This document shows positions 10,886 to 19,056 of a stretch of 64,000 nucleotides of DNA, piece after piece. The notes beneath the pieces are model-generated. The model did no database searches, was not told the origin of the DNA, and saw only the letters and a program-made list of their open reading frames with translations. The DNA lies in contig NZ_JACXXE010000007.1 in NCBI RefSeq assembly GCF_014764715.1, positions 62,001 to 126,000 of the forward strand, in the 5' to 3' direction. Both the position numbers and the translations under genes were made by a program. Source of the DNA: Bacillus crepusculi. GTDB lineage: Bacteria > Bacillota > Bacilli > Bacillales > Bacillaceae. Each line of letters opens with the position of its first letter. The first letter of the stretch is position 1.

Positions 10886-11893
10886 ATGCATAAAGAAGTA
10901 AAAGCACGATATGATGAACAGAAAGTCTTAAAGAAGGCGGCTCACTTGTACGACTTTCAGCTAGACCAAGTCACATTTCTAGCAGATGCAGAAAATTATG
11001 TGTATGAATATAAGGCTAGGAATGGCGAGAATTATATATTAAAAATCACCCATACCATTCGTCGTTCACCCACATATATTTTAGGAGAAATGGACTGGAT
11101 TCGGTATCTATCTTGTCATGGCATTTCAGTAGCAAAACCGATTTCATCAGCAAGGGGAAAAGATGTTGAAACCATTCCTGATCAAGCAGGAGGCGCTTTT
11201 TTGCTTCGTGTGTATGAAAAAGCACCGGGCAGAAAAGTGAATGAAGCTGATTGGAATGGGAAGTTGTTTCATGCGTTAGGTACCTATACAGGGCGAATGC
11301 ATCAAACAACAAAACAATATCAAGTGAAAGATCCTCGCTATAAGCGTCAAGAGTGGTATGAGGAGGAGCAATTAAAGCTTGATCAATATATTCCTTCTGA
11401 TCAAACGGTTGTTTTGCGGCGAAAAGATGAACTGATGCAAAAGCTTCACCAGCTCCGTGTATCCAAGGATGTCTATGGACTGGTGCATGCCGATTTACAT
11501 CACGGTAACTTCCATTATCGTCAGGGAGACATTATTGCTTTTGATTTCGATGATAGTGGATATCACTGGTTTATCAATGATGTGAGTATTTTGCTATACA
11601 ATGTTCTTTGGTATCCTGTGATTCCATATGACGATAAAGCTGAATTTACCGCTGAATTTATGAGTCATTTTCTAAAAGGCTATCGACAGGAGAATGAGCT
11701 TGATGACGCGTGGCTGGCAACAATACCTGATTTTCTCATGCTGCGTCATATGCTTATTTATGGGCTTTTACATCAAGCAGTTGATCTCCAAACAATGACT
11801 TCTGACGAGAAGGCCATGCTGACACGTTTTCGAAAGGAAATTGAACAAAAAACACCAATTACTCCTTTTGACTTTCATCAGCTGGCCCGATAA
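10886..11893 (+). CDS. yerI: YerI, APH/choline-kinase-like phosphotransferase
   Basis: A 335-residue member of the aminoglycoside phosphotransferase / homoserine kinase ThrB-like superfamily. The catalytic Brenner motif is VHADLHHGNFHY and the metal-binding Asp lies in IIAFDFDDSGYHW. The N-terminal lobe has the ATP-binding KITHTIRR lysine. The substrate is unknown; resistance function should not be assumed, because the gene belongs to the conserved core order (yerH-yerI-sapB). AAAGGAG precedes ATG 10886. It ends at a strong terminator shared with sapB. Confidence 0.85.
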   Translation: MHKEVKARYDEQKVLKKAAHLYDFQLDQVTFLADAENYVYEYKARNGENYILKITHTIRRSPTYILGEMDWIRYLSCHGISVAKPISSARGKDVETIPDQAGGAFLLRVYEKAPGRKVNEADWNGKLFHALGTYTGRMHQTTKQYQVKDPRYKRQEWYEEEQLKLDQYIPSDQTVVLRRKDELMQKLHQLRVSKDVYGLVHADLHHGNFHYRQGDIIAFDFDDSGYHWFINDVSILLYNVLWYPVIPYDDKAEFTAEFMSHFLKGYRQENELDDAWLATIPDFLMLRHMLIYGLLHQAVDLQTMTSDEKAMLTRFRKEIEQKTPITPFDFHQLAR

Positions 11894-11934
11894 AAAACCC
11901 CCCTGACTGTTTCAAACAGCCAGGGGGTTTTTTC
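11892..11934. terminator. Bidirectional terminator between yerI and sapB
   Basis: AAAAAACCCCCCTG ... CAGGGGGTTTTTT stem with further pairing of CTGTTT and AAACAG around a short loop; usable by both convergent genes. Confidence 0.9.
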
Positions 11935-11935
11935 A

Positions 11936-12628
11936 CTACATCGTATCACACTTCACGCCAACGACACCTTCTAAATCTTTAATATCAAAGTATACATCGG
12001 TTGTATACCGATCCTTATGCACACGAACGCGTACTTCCATGATCGGATAATCCTTTTCCTTTAAATCATCAATTCGAACAGAATGAATGCGAATATTGAG
12101 TGCTTTCATTTCTTTTAAAATGGCCGTCATCCGGTTTCGATCAGAAAGTGACATTCTGATGCGGATTTCTTTTTCCTGTAGGCGAATTGGCCCGATCCGC
12201 TGGAAGAGCCATGGTAGGAATTCGACACTGATCAGAATAAAGAAAAGACTGAGGAAGGCTTCTTTATAAAAACCTGCACCTGTTGCAACCCCAAGTCCTG
12301 CTGCTCCCCAGATCATCGCAGAAGTCGTAAGACCTGAGATGACATCATTGCTTTTTCGAAGAATCACACCTGCTCCAATAAAACCAACACCAGATATAAT
12401 TTGCGCCGGTAACCTGAGTGGGTCCATTTGAAGCTTAGAGACTCGAGGGAAATTGTAGGCTGCATCAATGCTGATGATGGTTAATACGCAGGAGCTGACA
12501 GCAATGACAATACACGTTTTTAAGCCGAGCGGCTTTTTCTTCAGCTCTCGTTCAAGACCGATGATCAGCCCGATCAAAGTGGCCACGGCCAACTTTAAGA
12601 CGGTATCCCATTCAATTGTCCAAAACAT
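11936..12628 (-). CDS. sapB: SapB, MgtC family membrane protein
   Basis: A 230-residue MgtC/SapB protein. About four N-terminal membrane segments are seen (LAVATLIGLIIGLERE, VIAVSSCVLTII, IISGVGFIGAGVIL, GLGVATGAGFY), including the family signature around GVGFIGAGVILR, followed by a C-terminal ACT-like soluble domain (LSDRNRMTAILKEMKAL onward). B. subtilis sapB was named from a mutation affecting alkaline phosphatase; the molecular role is unclear, and MgtC relatives act in Mg2+ or acid stress. ATG 12628 is chosen because AAAGGAG stands just upstream; the six extra residues from 12646 lack a ribosome site. Confidence 0.9.
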   Translation of the reverse strand: MFWTIEWDTVLKLAVATLIGLIIGLERELKKKPLGLKTCIVIAVSSCVLTIISIDAAYNFPRVSKLQMDPLRLPAQIISGVGFIGAGVILRKSNDVISGLTTSAMIWGAAGLGVATGAGFYKEAFLSLFFILISVEFLPWLFQRIGPIRLQEKEIRIRMSLSDRNRMTAILKEMKALNIRIHSVRIDDLKEKDYPIMEVRVRVHKDRYTTDVYFDIKDLEGVVGVKCDTM

Positions 12629-12757
12629 GCGTATCGCTCCTTTCACTTCATGTACGTTTCACATCATGTATATGATCTTCTCACAGCCCATATGGCTGCA
12701 CAACTTTTATTTTATTCAGATTCGAAAGAAAGAAAAGCTTTTTATTTAAATTAAAAA

Positions 12758-12790
12758 GAGAGTCACCTGCATGAGGCAGATGACTCTTCA
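12758..12790. terminator. Terminator of opuE
   Basis: AGAGTCACCTGC / GCAGATGACTCT stem with one mismatch, loop ATGAG. On the minus strand it follows opuE by a few bases; the tail on that strand is TTTTTAA. Confidence 0.7.
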
Positions 12791-12797
12791 TTTCCTG

Positions 12798-14279
12798 TTA
12801 TTTTGTTTCCTCTTCAAGATGATCTTCCATTTTTCTAAAGAGCTTTTTAGAAGCTTTAGACGGTTTATTTGTCAAGAGACTGACAAGAATAGCAGTCAAA
12901 CCACTTAAAATAAATCCTGGAACCATTTCGTACAATCCAGTTGTGTTATTCAGGCCTGTTGAAATCCACACTAGGACAGTAACAGCTCCAACAACCATTC
13001 CGGCTAAAGCGCCATGATGATTCATTCGCTTCCAGTATAGACATAATAAGATCACCGGTCCGAATGAAGATCCAAATCCAGCCCAAGCATAGCCGACAAG
13101 TTCAAGGATCGTATCACTTGGGTTTAGAGATAGACAAAGGGCAACAACTGCAACGACTAATACAGACATACGTCCAATCATGACAAGTTCTTTGTCAGAA
13201 GCTTTTCTTCTAAAGAACGTACGGTATAAATCCTCTGTCATTGCACTTGCAGTGACAAGTAGCTGAGAAGAAATTGAACTCATAATCGCAGCTAAAATGG
13301 CAGAAAGTAAAAATCCAGTAATATACGGATGGAATAGTACCTTAGAAAACACAATAAAGATGGTTTCAGGATCTGCCAAAGTAGTGCTTGTTTCATGAAC
13401 ATAAGCTACACCGACTAAACCGACAGATAGTGAACCAATGACAGATACAATCATCCAGCTCATACCGATACGACGTGCTGGCTTTAAATCTTTTACAGTC
13501 GTAATCGCCATAAATCGAACAATGATGTGCGGCTGTCCAAAATAACCAAGTCCCCAAGCGAGGAAGGAAATAATGCCAATGACGCTCGTTCCTCTAAAAA
13601 TATCAAGCAATTTAGGGTCAATCTGTTGAATATCATGGAACGTGGCAACAGGTCCACCTAATTGAGTAAAGGCAACGATCGGCACGAGCACTAATGCTAA
13701 AAACATAATAGCTCCTTGAACAAAGTCAGTTAAACTAACTGCCAAAAAGCCGCCGAATAGTGTGTATAAAATCACGATACTAGAAGTTAAGATTAAGCCA
13801 AACATATAATGAGCACCAAACGCTGATTCAAATAAGCGTCCGCCTGATACCATACCTGATGAGGTGTAAAGCGTAAAGAAAATCATAATAATAACTGCTG
13901 AGACAGCTTTCAATAAAGTAGACGAATCTTTAAACCGTTTGTCAAAAAAGTCTGGAATGGTAATCGCATCATCAGCAACTTCTGTATACGATCTCAAGCG
14001 TGGCGCTAGAAATAGATAGTTTAAGTAAGCTCCACTAATTAAACCAACAGCAAGCCATCCAGATGAAAGACCAGTTGTATACATAGCGCCTGGAAGCCCC
14101 ATTAGCATCCAGCCACTCATATCAGCTGCACCAGCAGATAGAGCCGTTACATAAGGACCTAACCCGCGTCCACCTAACATATAATCATTCAAGTCATTTG
14201 TTTTTCTGAATGCATACCAGCCGATGGCTAGCATTCCAATAAAATAAATAGATAGAGAAATTACAATCTCAATACTCAT
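12798..14279 (-). CDS. opuE: OpuE, osmoregulated proline:Na+ symporter
   Basis: A 493-residue sodium:solute symporter (SSS family), closest in my memory to B. subtilis OpuE, which imports proline as an osmoprotectant. About 13 membrane helices; family-typical motifs GGRGLGPYVTALSAGAADMSGW near the N-terminus and AWGLGYFGQPHIIVRFMAI in the middle. PutP, the catabolic paralogue, is the alternative, but the position between sapB and gatC is that of opuE. In B. subtilis opuE has sigma-A and sigma-B promoters; a sigma-B-like site is visible here at 14391-14417. Confidence 0.92.
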   Translation of the reverse strand: MSIEIVISLSIYFIGMLAIGWYAFRKTNDLNDYMLGGRGLGPYVTALSAGAADMSGWMLMGLPGAMYTTGLSSGWLAVGLISGAYLNYLFLAPRLRSYTEVADDAITIPDFFDKRFKDSSTLLKAVSAVIIMIFFTLYTSSGMVSGGRLFESAFGAHYMFGLILTSSIVILYTLFGGFLAVSLTDFVQGAIMFLALVLVPIVAFTQLGGPVATFHDIQQIDPKLLDIFRGTSVIGIISFLAWGLGYFGQPHIIVRFMAITTVKDLKPARRIGMSWMIVSVIGSLSVGLVGVAYVHETSTTLADPETIFIVFSKVLFHPYITGFLLSAILAAIMSSISSQLLVTASAMTEDLYRTFFRRKASDKELVMIGRMSVLVVAVVALCLSLNPSDTILELVGYAWAGFGSSFGPVILLCLYWKRMNHHGALAGMVVGAVTVLVWISTGLNNTTGLYEMVPGFILSGLTAILVSLLTNKPSKASKKLFRKMEDHLEEETK

Positions 14280-14390
14280 GTTTCCATATCACCTTTTTCG
14301 TATTAATTTGACATCACCTCATTCAAAATATACACAGAACAGTCGATTCAACTGTCTGCTCACTGCTATGGTTACTTAACCTATCAGAGT

Positions 14391-14417
14391 ATTCCCGAGT
14401 GATCAACCGTCTTAAAC
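14391..14417 (-). promoter_or_regulatory. Candidate sigma-B promoter of opuE
   Basis: On the minus strand GTTTAA (14417-14412), a 15-base spacer and GGGAAT (14396-14391): -35 perfect, -10 one base off the GGGTAT consensus. It lies about 110 bases before opuE; the known sigma-B control of B. subtilis opuE supports it. Confidence 0.6.
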
Positions 14418-14464
14418 CTCCTCATTCACACAAAAAATCCGTGTATCGGTGATAAGAATCTATA

Positions 14465-14478
14465 TGTAAGCGCTTACT
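14465..14478. promoter_or_regulatory. Candidate CcpA site (cre)
   Basis: TGTAAGCGCTTACT is almost a perfect palindrome and fits the catabolite-responsive element consensus TGWAANCGNTNWCA except for its last base. It lies about 186 bases before opuE and 212 before gatC, in the 410-base gap between them, so the target gene is uncertain. Confidence 0.5.
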
Positions 14479-14598
14479 AAATTAAATAAAAGTAAAAATT
14501 TTCTGAAAAACAAAAGGTTACCTGTATGAATATTTTCTTTATCGTTGAATGATCATGACGGTTCATCAGAAAAGGTCTTTTCCCGCGCCTGCGTAAAG

Positions 14599-14628
14599 TT
14601 GCTTTAGAACAGTAAAATTTGATATGAT
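14599..14628 (+). promoter_or_regulatory. Candidate sigma-A promoter of gatCAB
   Basis: TTGCTT (14599-14604), an 18-base spacer and TATGAT (14623-14628), about 60 bases before gatC. The -10 is good and the -35 moderate. Confidence 0.5.
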
Positions 14629-14689
14629 AAAGTGTATATGACTTATGATCATGACCACGAACACGTATCATTTTTGGAGGTGAACCTGC

Positions 14690-14980
14690 ATGTCAAGAAT
14701 TTCAATAGAAGAAGTAAAGCACGTTGCGCATTTGGCACGGCTTGCGATTACAGAAGAAGAAGCTGAGATGTTTACAGAACAGCTTGATAGCATCATTTCA
14801 TTTGCAGAGCAGTTAAACGAGGTAGATACGGAGAACGTTGAACCAACAACACACGTATTAAAAATGAAAAACGTCATGAGAGAAGATGTTCCGAATAAAG
14901 GTCTTTCAATTGAGGCAGTCATGAAAAATGCGCCTGATCATAAAGACGGCTATATTCGTGTGCCATCAATTTTGGACTAA
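14690..14980 (+). CDS. gatC: GatC, Asp/Glu-tRNA amidotransferase subunit C
   Basis: A 96-residue subunit that ties GatA to GatB in the GatCAB complex. The complex turns Glu-tRNA(Gln) into Gln-tRNA(Gln) in organisms without glutaminyl-tRNA synthetase. Family features: the N-terminal [16 protein letters not shown] helix and the conserved [10 protein letters not shown] tail. TTGGAGGTGA precedes ATG 14690. First of three closely spaced genes. Confidence 0.96.
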   Translation: MSRISIEEVKHVAHLARLAITEEEAEMFTEQLDSIISFAEQLNEVDTENVEPTTHVLKMKNVMREDVPNKGLSIEAVMKNAPDHKDGYIRVPSILD

Positions 14981-14994
14981 AGGAGGCCTGAGAC

Positions 14995-16452
14995 ATGTCA
15001 CTGTTTGACCACAAAATTTCTGAATTAAAAGAGCTTTTACATAAAAAGGAACTGTCTGTTTCTGATTTAGTGGACGCGTCTTATAAACGAATCAATGAAG
15101 TAGACGGAAAAGTACAAGCATTCCTTGCACTGGACGAAGAGAAAGCACGTGCGTATGCAAAGGAATTGGACGAGGCCGTTGGTGAAAAGGACGAGCTGGG
15201 TCTATTGTTCGGTATGCCGATCGGTGTGAAAGATAACATCGTGACGAAGGATTTACGTACAACCGCATCAAGTAAAATCCTGCAAAACTTTGATCCAATT
15301 TATGATGCAACCGTTGTGAACCGTCTGAAAGAGGCGGAAGCTGTCACAATCGGTAAATTAAACATGGACGAATTTGCAATGGGTTCTTCTACGGAGAACT
15401 CAGGCTACAAAGCAACGAAAAACCCATGGAATTTAAACACAGTTCCAGGTGGATCAAGTGGTGGATCAGCAGCATCTGTTGCAGCAGGAGAAGTACCATT
15501 CTCCCTTGGATCTGATACAGGCGGTTCCATCCGTCAGCCGGCATCATTTTGCGGGGTTGTGGGTCTTAAGCCGACATATGGTCGTGTATCTAGATACGGT
15601 TTAATCGCATTTGCATCATCATTAGATCAAATTGGGCCGATTACGCGTAATGTCGAGGACAACGCTTATGTTCTTCAAGCGATTGCTGGTGTCGATCAAA
15701 TGGACGCAACAAGTGCAAATGTCGATGTACCAGATTTTCTTTCTTCATTAACTGGCGACATCAAAGGTCTTAAAATTGCAGTGCCAAAAGAATACCTTGG
15801 CGAAGGTGTTGGCGAGGAAGCCAAAGAGTCTGTTCTTAAAGCGCTGAAAGTATTAGAAGGACTTGGTGCGACATGGGAGGAAGTGTCTCTTCCACATTCT
15901 AAATATGCGCTTGCGACTTACTACTTATTGTCATCTTCAGAAGCATCTGCGAACCTGGCTCGTTTTGACGGCATCCGCTATGGCTACCGTACAGATAACG
16001 CAGACAACCTGATTGATTTATATAAAAATACACGTTCTGAAGGCTTCGGGGATGAAGTGAAGCGCCGCATCATGCTTGGCACATTCGCTTTAAGCTCTGG
16101 CTATTATGATGCGTACTATAAAAAAGCGCAAAAAGTCCGTACGTTGATCAAAAAAGACTTTGAAGATGTGTTTGAAAAGTATGATGTCATTGTAGGACCA
16201 ACAACACCAACTCCTGCATTCCACATTGGTGAAAAAACAAGCGATCCACTGACCATGTATGCAAACGATATTTTAACGATCCCTGTTAACCTTGCAGGTG
16301 TTCCAGGAATCAGTGTGCCTTGCGGATTTGCAAATGGACTTCCGTTAGGTCTTCAAATCATCGGTAAGCACTTTGATGAAGGAACAGTATATCGCGTGGC
16401 TCACGCTTTCGAACAAGCAACAGATCATCATAAAGCAAAACCTGAACTGTAA
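14995..16452 (+). CDS. gatA: GatA, Asp/Glu-tRNA amidotransferase subunit A
   Basis: A 485-residue amidase-signature protein that releases ammonia from glutamine and channels it to GatB. The Ser-cisSer-Lys triad is visible as K79 (in GVKDNI), S154 (in GGSSGGSAA) and S178 (in DTGGSIRQP). AAAGGAGG lies upstream of ATG 14995, 15 bases after gatC. Confidence 0.97.
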   Translation: MSLFDHKISELKELLHKKELSVSDLVDASYKRINEVDGKVQAFLALDEEKARAYAKELDEAVGEKDELGLLFGMPIGVKDNIVTKDLRTTASSKILQNFDPIYDATVVNRLKEAEAVTIGKLNMDEFAMGSSTENSGYKATKNPWNLNTVPGGSSGGSAASVAAGEVPFSLGSDTGGSIRQPASFCGVVGLKPTYGRVSRYGLIAFASSLDQIGPITRNVEDNAYVLQAIAGVDQMDATSANVDVPDFLSSLTGDIKGLKIAVPKEYLGEGVGEEAKESVLKALKVLEGLGATWEEVSLPHSKYALATYYLLSSSEASANLARFDGIRYGYRTDNADNLIDLYKNTRSEGFGDEVKRRIMLGTFALSSGYYDAYYKKAQKVRTLIKKDFEDVFEKYDVIVGPTTPTPAFHIGEKTSDPLTMYANDILTIPVNLAGVPGISVPCGFANGLPLGLQIIGKHFDEGTVYRVAHAFEQATDHHKAKPEL

Positions 16453-16465
16453 GGGGTGAATCAGA

Positions 16466-17896
16466 ATGAACTTTGAAACGGTAATAGGACTTGAAGTCCA
16501 CGTAGAGCTAAAAACAAAATCAAAAATCTTCTCAAGCTCGCCGACACCTTTTGGTGCAGCTGCCAACACGCAAACAAGTGTCATCGACCTTGGGTATCCT
16601 GGCGTACTGCCTGTACTGAACAAAGAAGCGGTGAACTTTGCAATGAAAGCGGCAATGGCGCTGAACTGTGAGATCGCAACAGATACAAAATTTGACCGTA
16701 AAAACTACTTCTATCCTGATAACCCAAAGGCGTATCAAATTTCTCAATTTGATAAACCAATCGGTGAAAACGGCTGGATTGAAATTGAAGTAGACGGCAA
16801 AACAAAACGAATTGGTATTACCCGTCTTCATTTGGAAGAGGATGCAGGCAAACTGACGCATACAGGCGACGGTTACTCACTTGTCGATTTCAACCGTCAA
16901 GGCACACCACTTGTTGAAATCGTATCTGAGCCAGACATTCGCACGCCAGAAGAAGCGTACGCTTACTTAGAAAAGCTAAAATCCATTATTCAATATACAG
17001 GTGTTTCTGATTGTAAAATGGAAGAAGGCTCACTTCGCTGTGATGCCAATATTTCTCTTCGCCCAATTGGACGTGAAGAGTTTGGTACAAAGACAGAGCT
17101 TAAGAACTTAAACTCGTTCGCTTTCGTACAAAAGGGTCTTGAGTTCGAAGAAAAACGCCAAGAGCAAGTACTTCTTTCTGGCGGCTTGATCGAGCAGGAA
17201 ACACGCCGTTATGACGAAGCGTCTAAAAAGACGATTCTGATGCGTGTCAAGGAAGGATCGGATGATTACCGCTACTTCCCAGAACCGGATTTGGTGGAGC
17301 TGTACATTGATGATGAGTGGAAAGAACGCGTCAGAGCATCCATCCCAGAGCTTCCAGATGAGCGCCGCAAACGCTACATTGATGAACTTGGACTTCCTGC
17401 ATATGATGCAATGGTTTTGACCCTGACAAAAGAAATGTCAGATTTCTTCGAAGCAACCATTTCAGAAGGTGCAGAAGCGAAGCAGGCATCGAACTGGCTA
17501 ATGGGAGAGGTATCTGCCTACTTAAACTCCGCTCAAAAAGAGCTGGAAGATACAAAGCTAACGCCGCAAGGGCTAGCTGGTATGATCAAACTCATTGAAA
17601 AAGGAACAATTTCCTCTAAGATTGCCAAAAAGGTATTCAAAGAGCTGATCGAAAATGGGGGAGATGCAGAAACAATCGTCAAAGAAAAAGGACTTGTCCA
17701 AATTTCTGACGAAGGTGCACTGCTCAAGTTTGTGACTGAAGCACTTGATAACAACCCACAATCCATTGAAGACTTTAAAAATGGAAAAGACCGTGCGATT
17801 GGTTTCTTAGTCGGACAAATCATGAAAGCATCGAAGGGACAAGCAAACCCGCCGATGGTCAACAAGATTCTGATGGAAGAAATCAAAAAACGCTAA
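16466..17896 (+). CDS. gatB: GatB, Asp/Glu-tRNA amidotransferase subunit B
   Basis: A 476-residue subunit that binds the misacylated tRNA and performs ATP-dependent phosphorylation and amidation of the glutamyl group. Motifs: [15 protein letters not shown] at the start, [25 protein letters not shown], and the C-terminal YqeY-like helical tail domain (from about 330) that contacts tRNA. AAGGGGTGA precedes ATG 16466. It closes the operon and is followed by a terminator. Confidence 0.97.
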   Translation: MNFETVIGLEVHVELKTKSKIFSSSPTPFGAAANTQTSVIDLGYPGVLPVLNKEAVNFAMKAAMALNCEIATDTKFDRKNYFYPDNPKAYQISQFDKPIGENGWIEIEVDGKTKRIGITRLHLEEDAGKLTHTGDGYSLVDFNRQGTPLVEIVSEPDIRTPEEAYAYLEKLKSIIQYTGVSDCKMEEGSLRCDANISLRPIGREEFGTKTELKNLNSFAFVQKGLEFEEKRQEQVLLSGGLIEQETRRYDEASKKTILMRVKEGSDDYRYFPEPDLVELYIDDEWKERVRASIPELPDERRKRYIDELGLPAYDAMVLTLTKEMSDFFEATISEGAEAKQASNWLMGEVSAYLNSAQKELEDTKLTPQGLAGMIKLIEKGTISSKIAKKVFKELIENGGDAETIVKEKGLVQISDEGALLKFVTEALDNNPQSIEDFKNGKDRAIGFLVGQIMKASKGQANPPMVNKILMEEIKKR

Positions 17897-17901
17897 ATAG
17901 C

Positions 17902-17935
17902 AAAAAACCGTCTCAGAGAAGAGGCGGTTTTTTTT
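17902..17935 (+). terminator. Terminator of gatCAB
   Basis: AAAAAACCGTCTC / GAGGCGGTTTTTT stem (one G:T pair) with loop AGAGAA and a T8 tail. Confidence 0.9.
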
Positions 17936-18077
17936 GCTTGAAATGACAGGGTCGTATCATAGATTCAGACCACCGCCGTATATCAATTCGGAGATTCTTT
18001 TCTTATAATGAAGCATAAGCGATAGAGCAAATTCGAAGGGGATCAACGTGAACTAAATTGAAAAACAGCACGTCATG

Positions 18078-18923
18078 TTACTGGAGAAACAGCTTCAATT
18101 GTTCCACTACTCTGAGGACAGCAGGGTCCTCACACATGTCTAAATTAGTCAGCATCCCTTGAATGACCGGCTTACGAGGTTCATCTTTCGCTAGTTCTTC
18201 TTCAATCACTTCGATAGAGACGAGCGTATCATCAGAAAGCAAATGCTCAAGCTTTAACAATCGAAGCTCCTCTTGAAGGGACACGGTACTCGGCGCTTCA
18301 TCCTCCCAAATGGCTTGATTCAGAATTGGCTTAGTCTTAGAACGCAGCAGTCCTTGAACCAAATCATCAAAACGGGCGAGTATAAAGGAAGACAGCTCAT
18401 CAAATGATAATGGCACTTGATCTTGTAAAAGCAGTACCTGCACATACGATTGGATGATTCCTTGCATCATGACTGACAGGTCAGTTATATACGGCTCGAT
18501 CTCCTGTCCATAAGTGGTCAAGATGGATATTTGAATTTCATCATTCATTTGTTTTTTAACCGTTTTAGAATACTTTTTAATTTGCTGGTTTTCCGGAATA
18601 ATGTTCTCGCTGAGGATCAATATGATAAAGTCCTTGTTTTCGGCAAAATGCTGGAACTGTTCAGCGATCTGTTTCCGAAAGATCTCTCTAGGCGCAAGAT
18701 GCTGATTCTCTTTTCGAATCTTTTCAATACTTTGCATAGAAGTGTCGATATAATATTCGAACGCTCGGTTGAAAAGCTGTTCCTTTGATTTGAAATGTAA
18801 ATAAAACGCGCCTTTCGATATTCCGCACTCATCTGCAATTTCCTGAATGGTCGTAGAAGAAAAACCCTTTTTCGCAAACAACTGGATGCTCGCTTTAATG
18901 ATTTTTTCTTTTTTTTCGTTCAT
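18078..18923 (-). CDS. yerO: YerO, TetR-family repressor
   Basis: A 281-residue TetR-type regulator. The DNA-binding domain fills residues 1-50, with the helix-turn-helix TTIQEIADECGISKGAFYLHF; the rest is the ligand-binding domain. It stands divergent from swrC, as in B. subtilis, and a TGAC/GTCA palindrome in the shared gap is a likely operator. It therefore probably represses the pump until an inducer is bound. Confidence 0.87.
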   Translation of the reverse strand: MNEKKEKIIKASIQLFAKKGFSSTTIQEIADECGISKGAFYLHFKSKEQLFNRAFEYYIDTSMQSIEKIRKENQHLAPREIFRKQIAEQFQHFAENKDFIILILSENIIPENQQIKKYSKTVKKQMNDEIQISILTTYGQEIEPYITDLSVMMQGIIQSYVQVLLLQDQVPLSFDELSSFILARFDDLVQGLLRSKTKPILNQAIWEDEAPSTVSLQEELRLLKLEHLLSDDTLVSIEVIEEELAKDEPRKPVIQGMLTNLDMCEDPAVLRVVEQLKLFLQ

Positions 18924-18977
18924 GAAATAAAAGGCCCCTTCAGCTTTAGAATGTTACGTCAAACGCAAGTGAAATGG

Positions 18978-19030
18978 TTGACGGCATTGTGTATCACCGT
19001 TTATTATGATATAGAATGACCAGTCAGTCA
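18978..19030 (+). promoter_or_regulatory. swrC promoter with candidate YerO operator
   Basis: TTGACG (18978-18983), an 18-base spacer and TATTAT (19002-19007) form a good sigma-A promoter. Just after it, TGACCAGTCAGTCA (19017-19030) carries TGAC/GTCA repeats typical of TetR operators, where bound repressor would block the start of transcription. Confidence 0.6.
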
Positions 19031-19056
19031 ATACATAAAGGAAAATGGAGGACATA

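Noticed and set aside
10886-11893. Aminoglycoside resistance gene
   Set aside because: The APH-like fold is present, but it is core gene yerI in its conserved place; nothing indicates antibiotic substrates.
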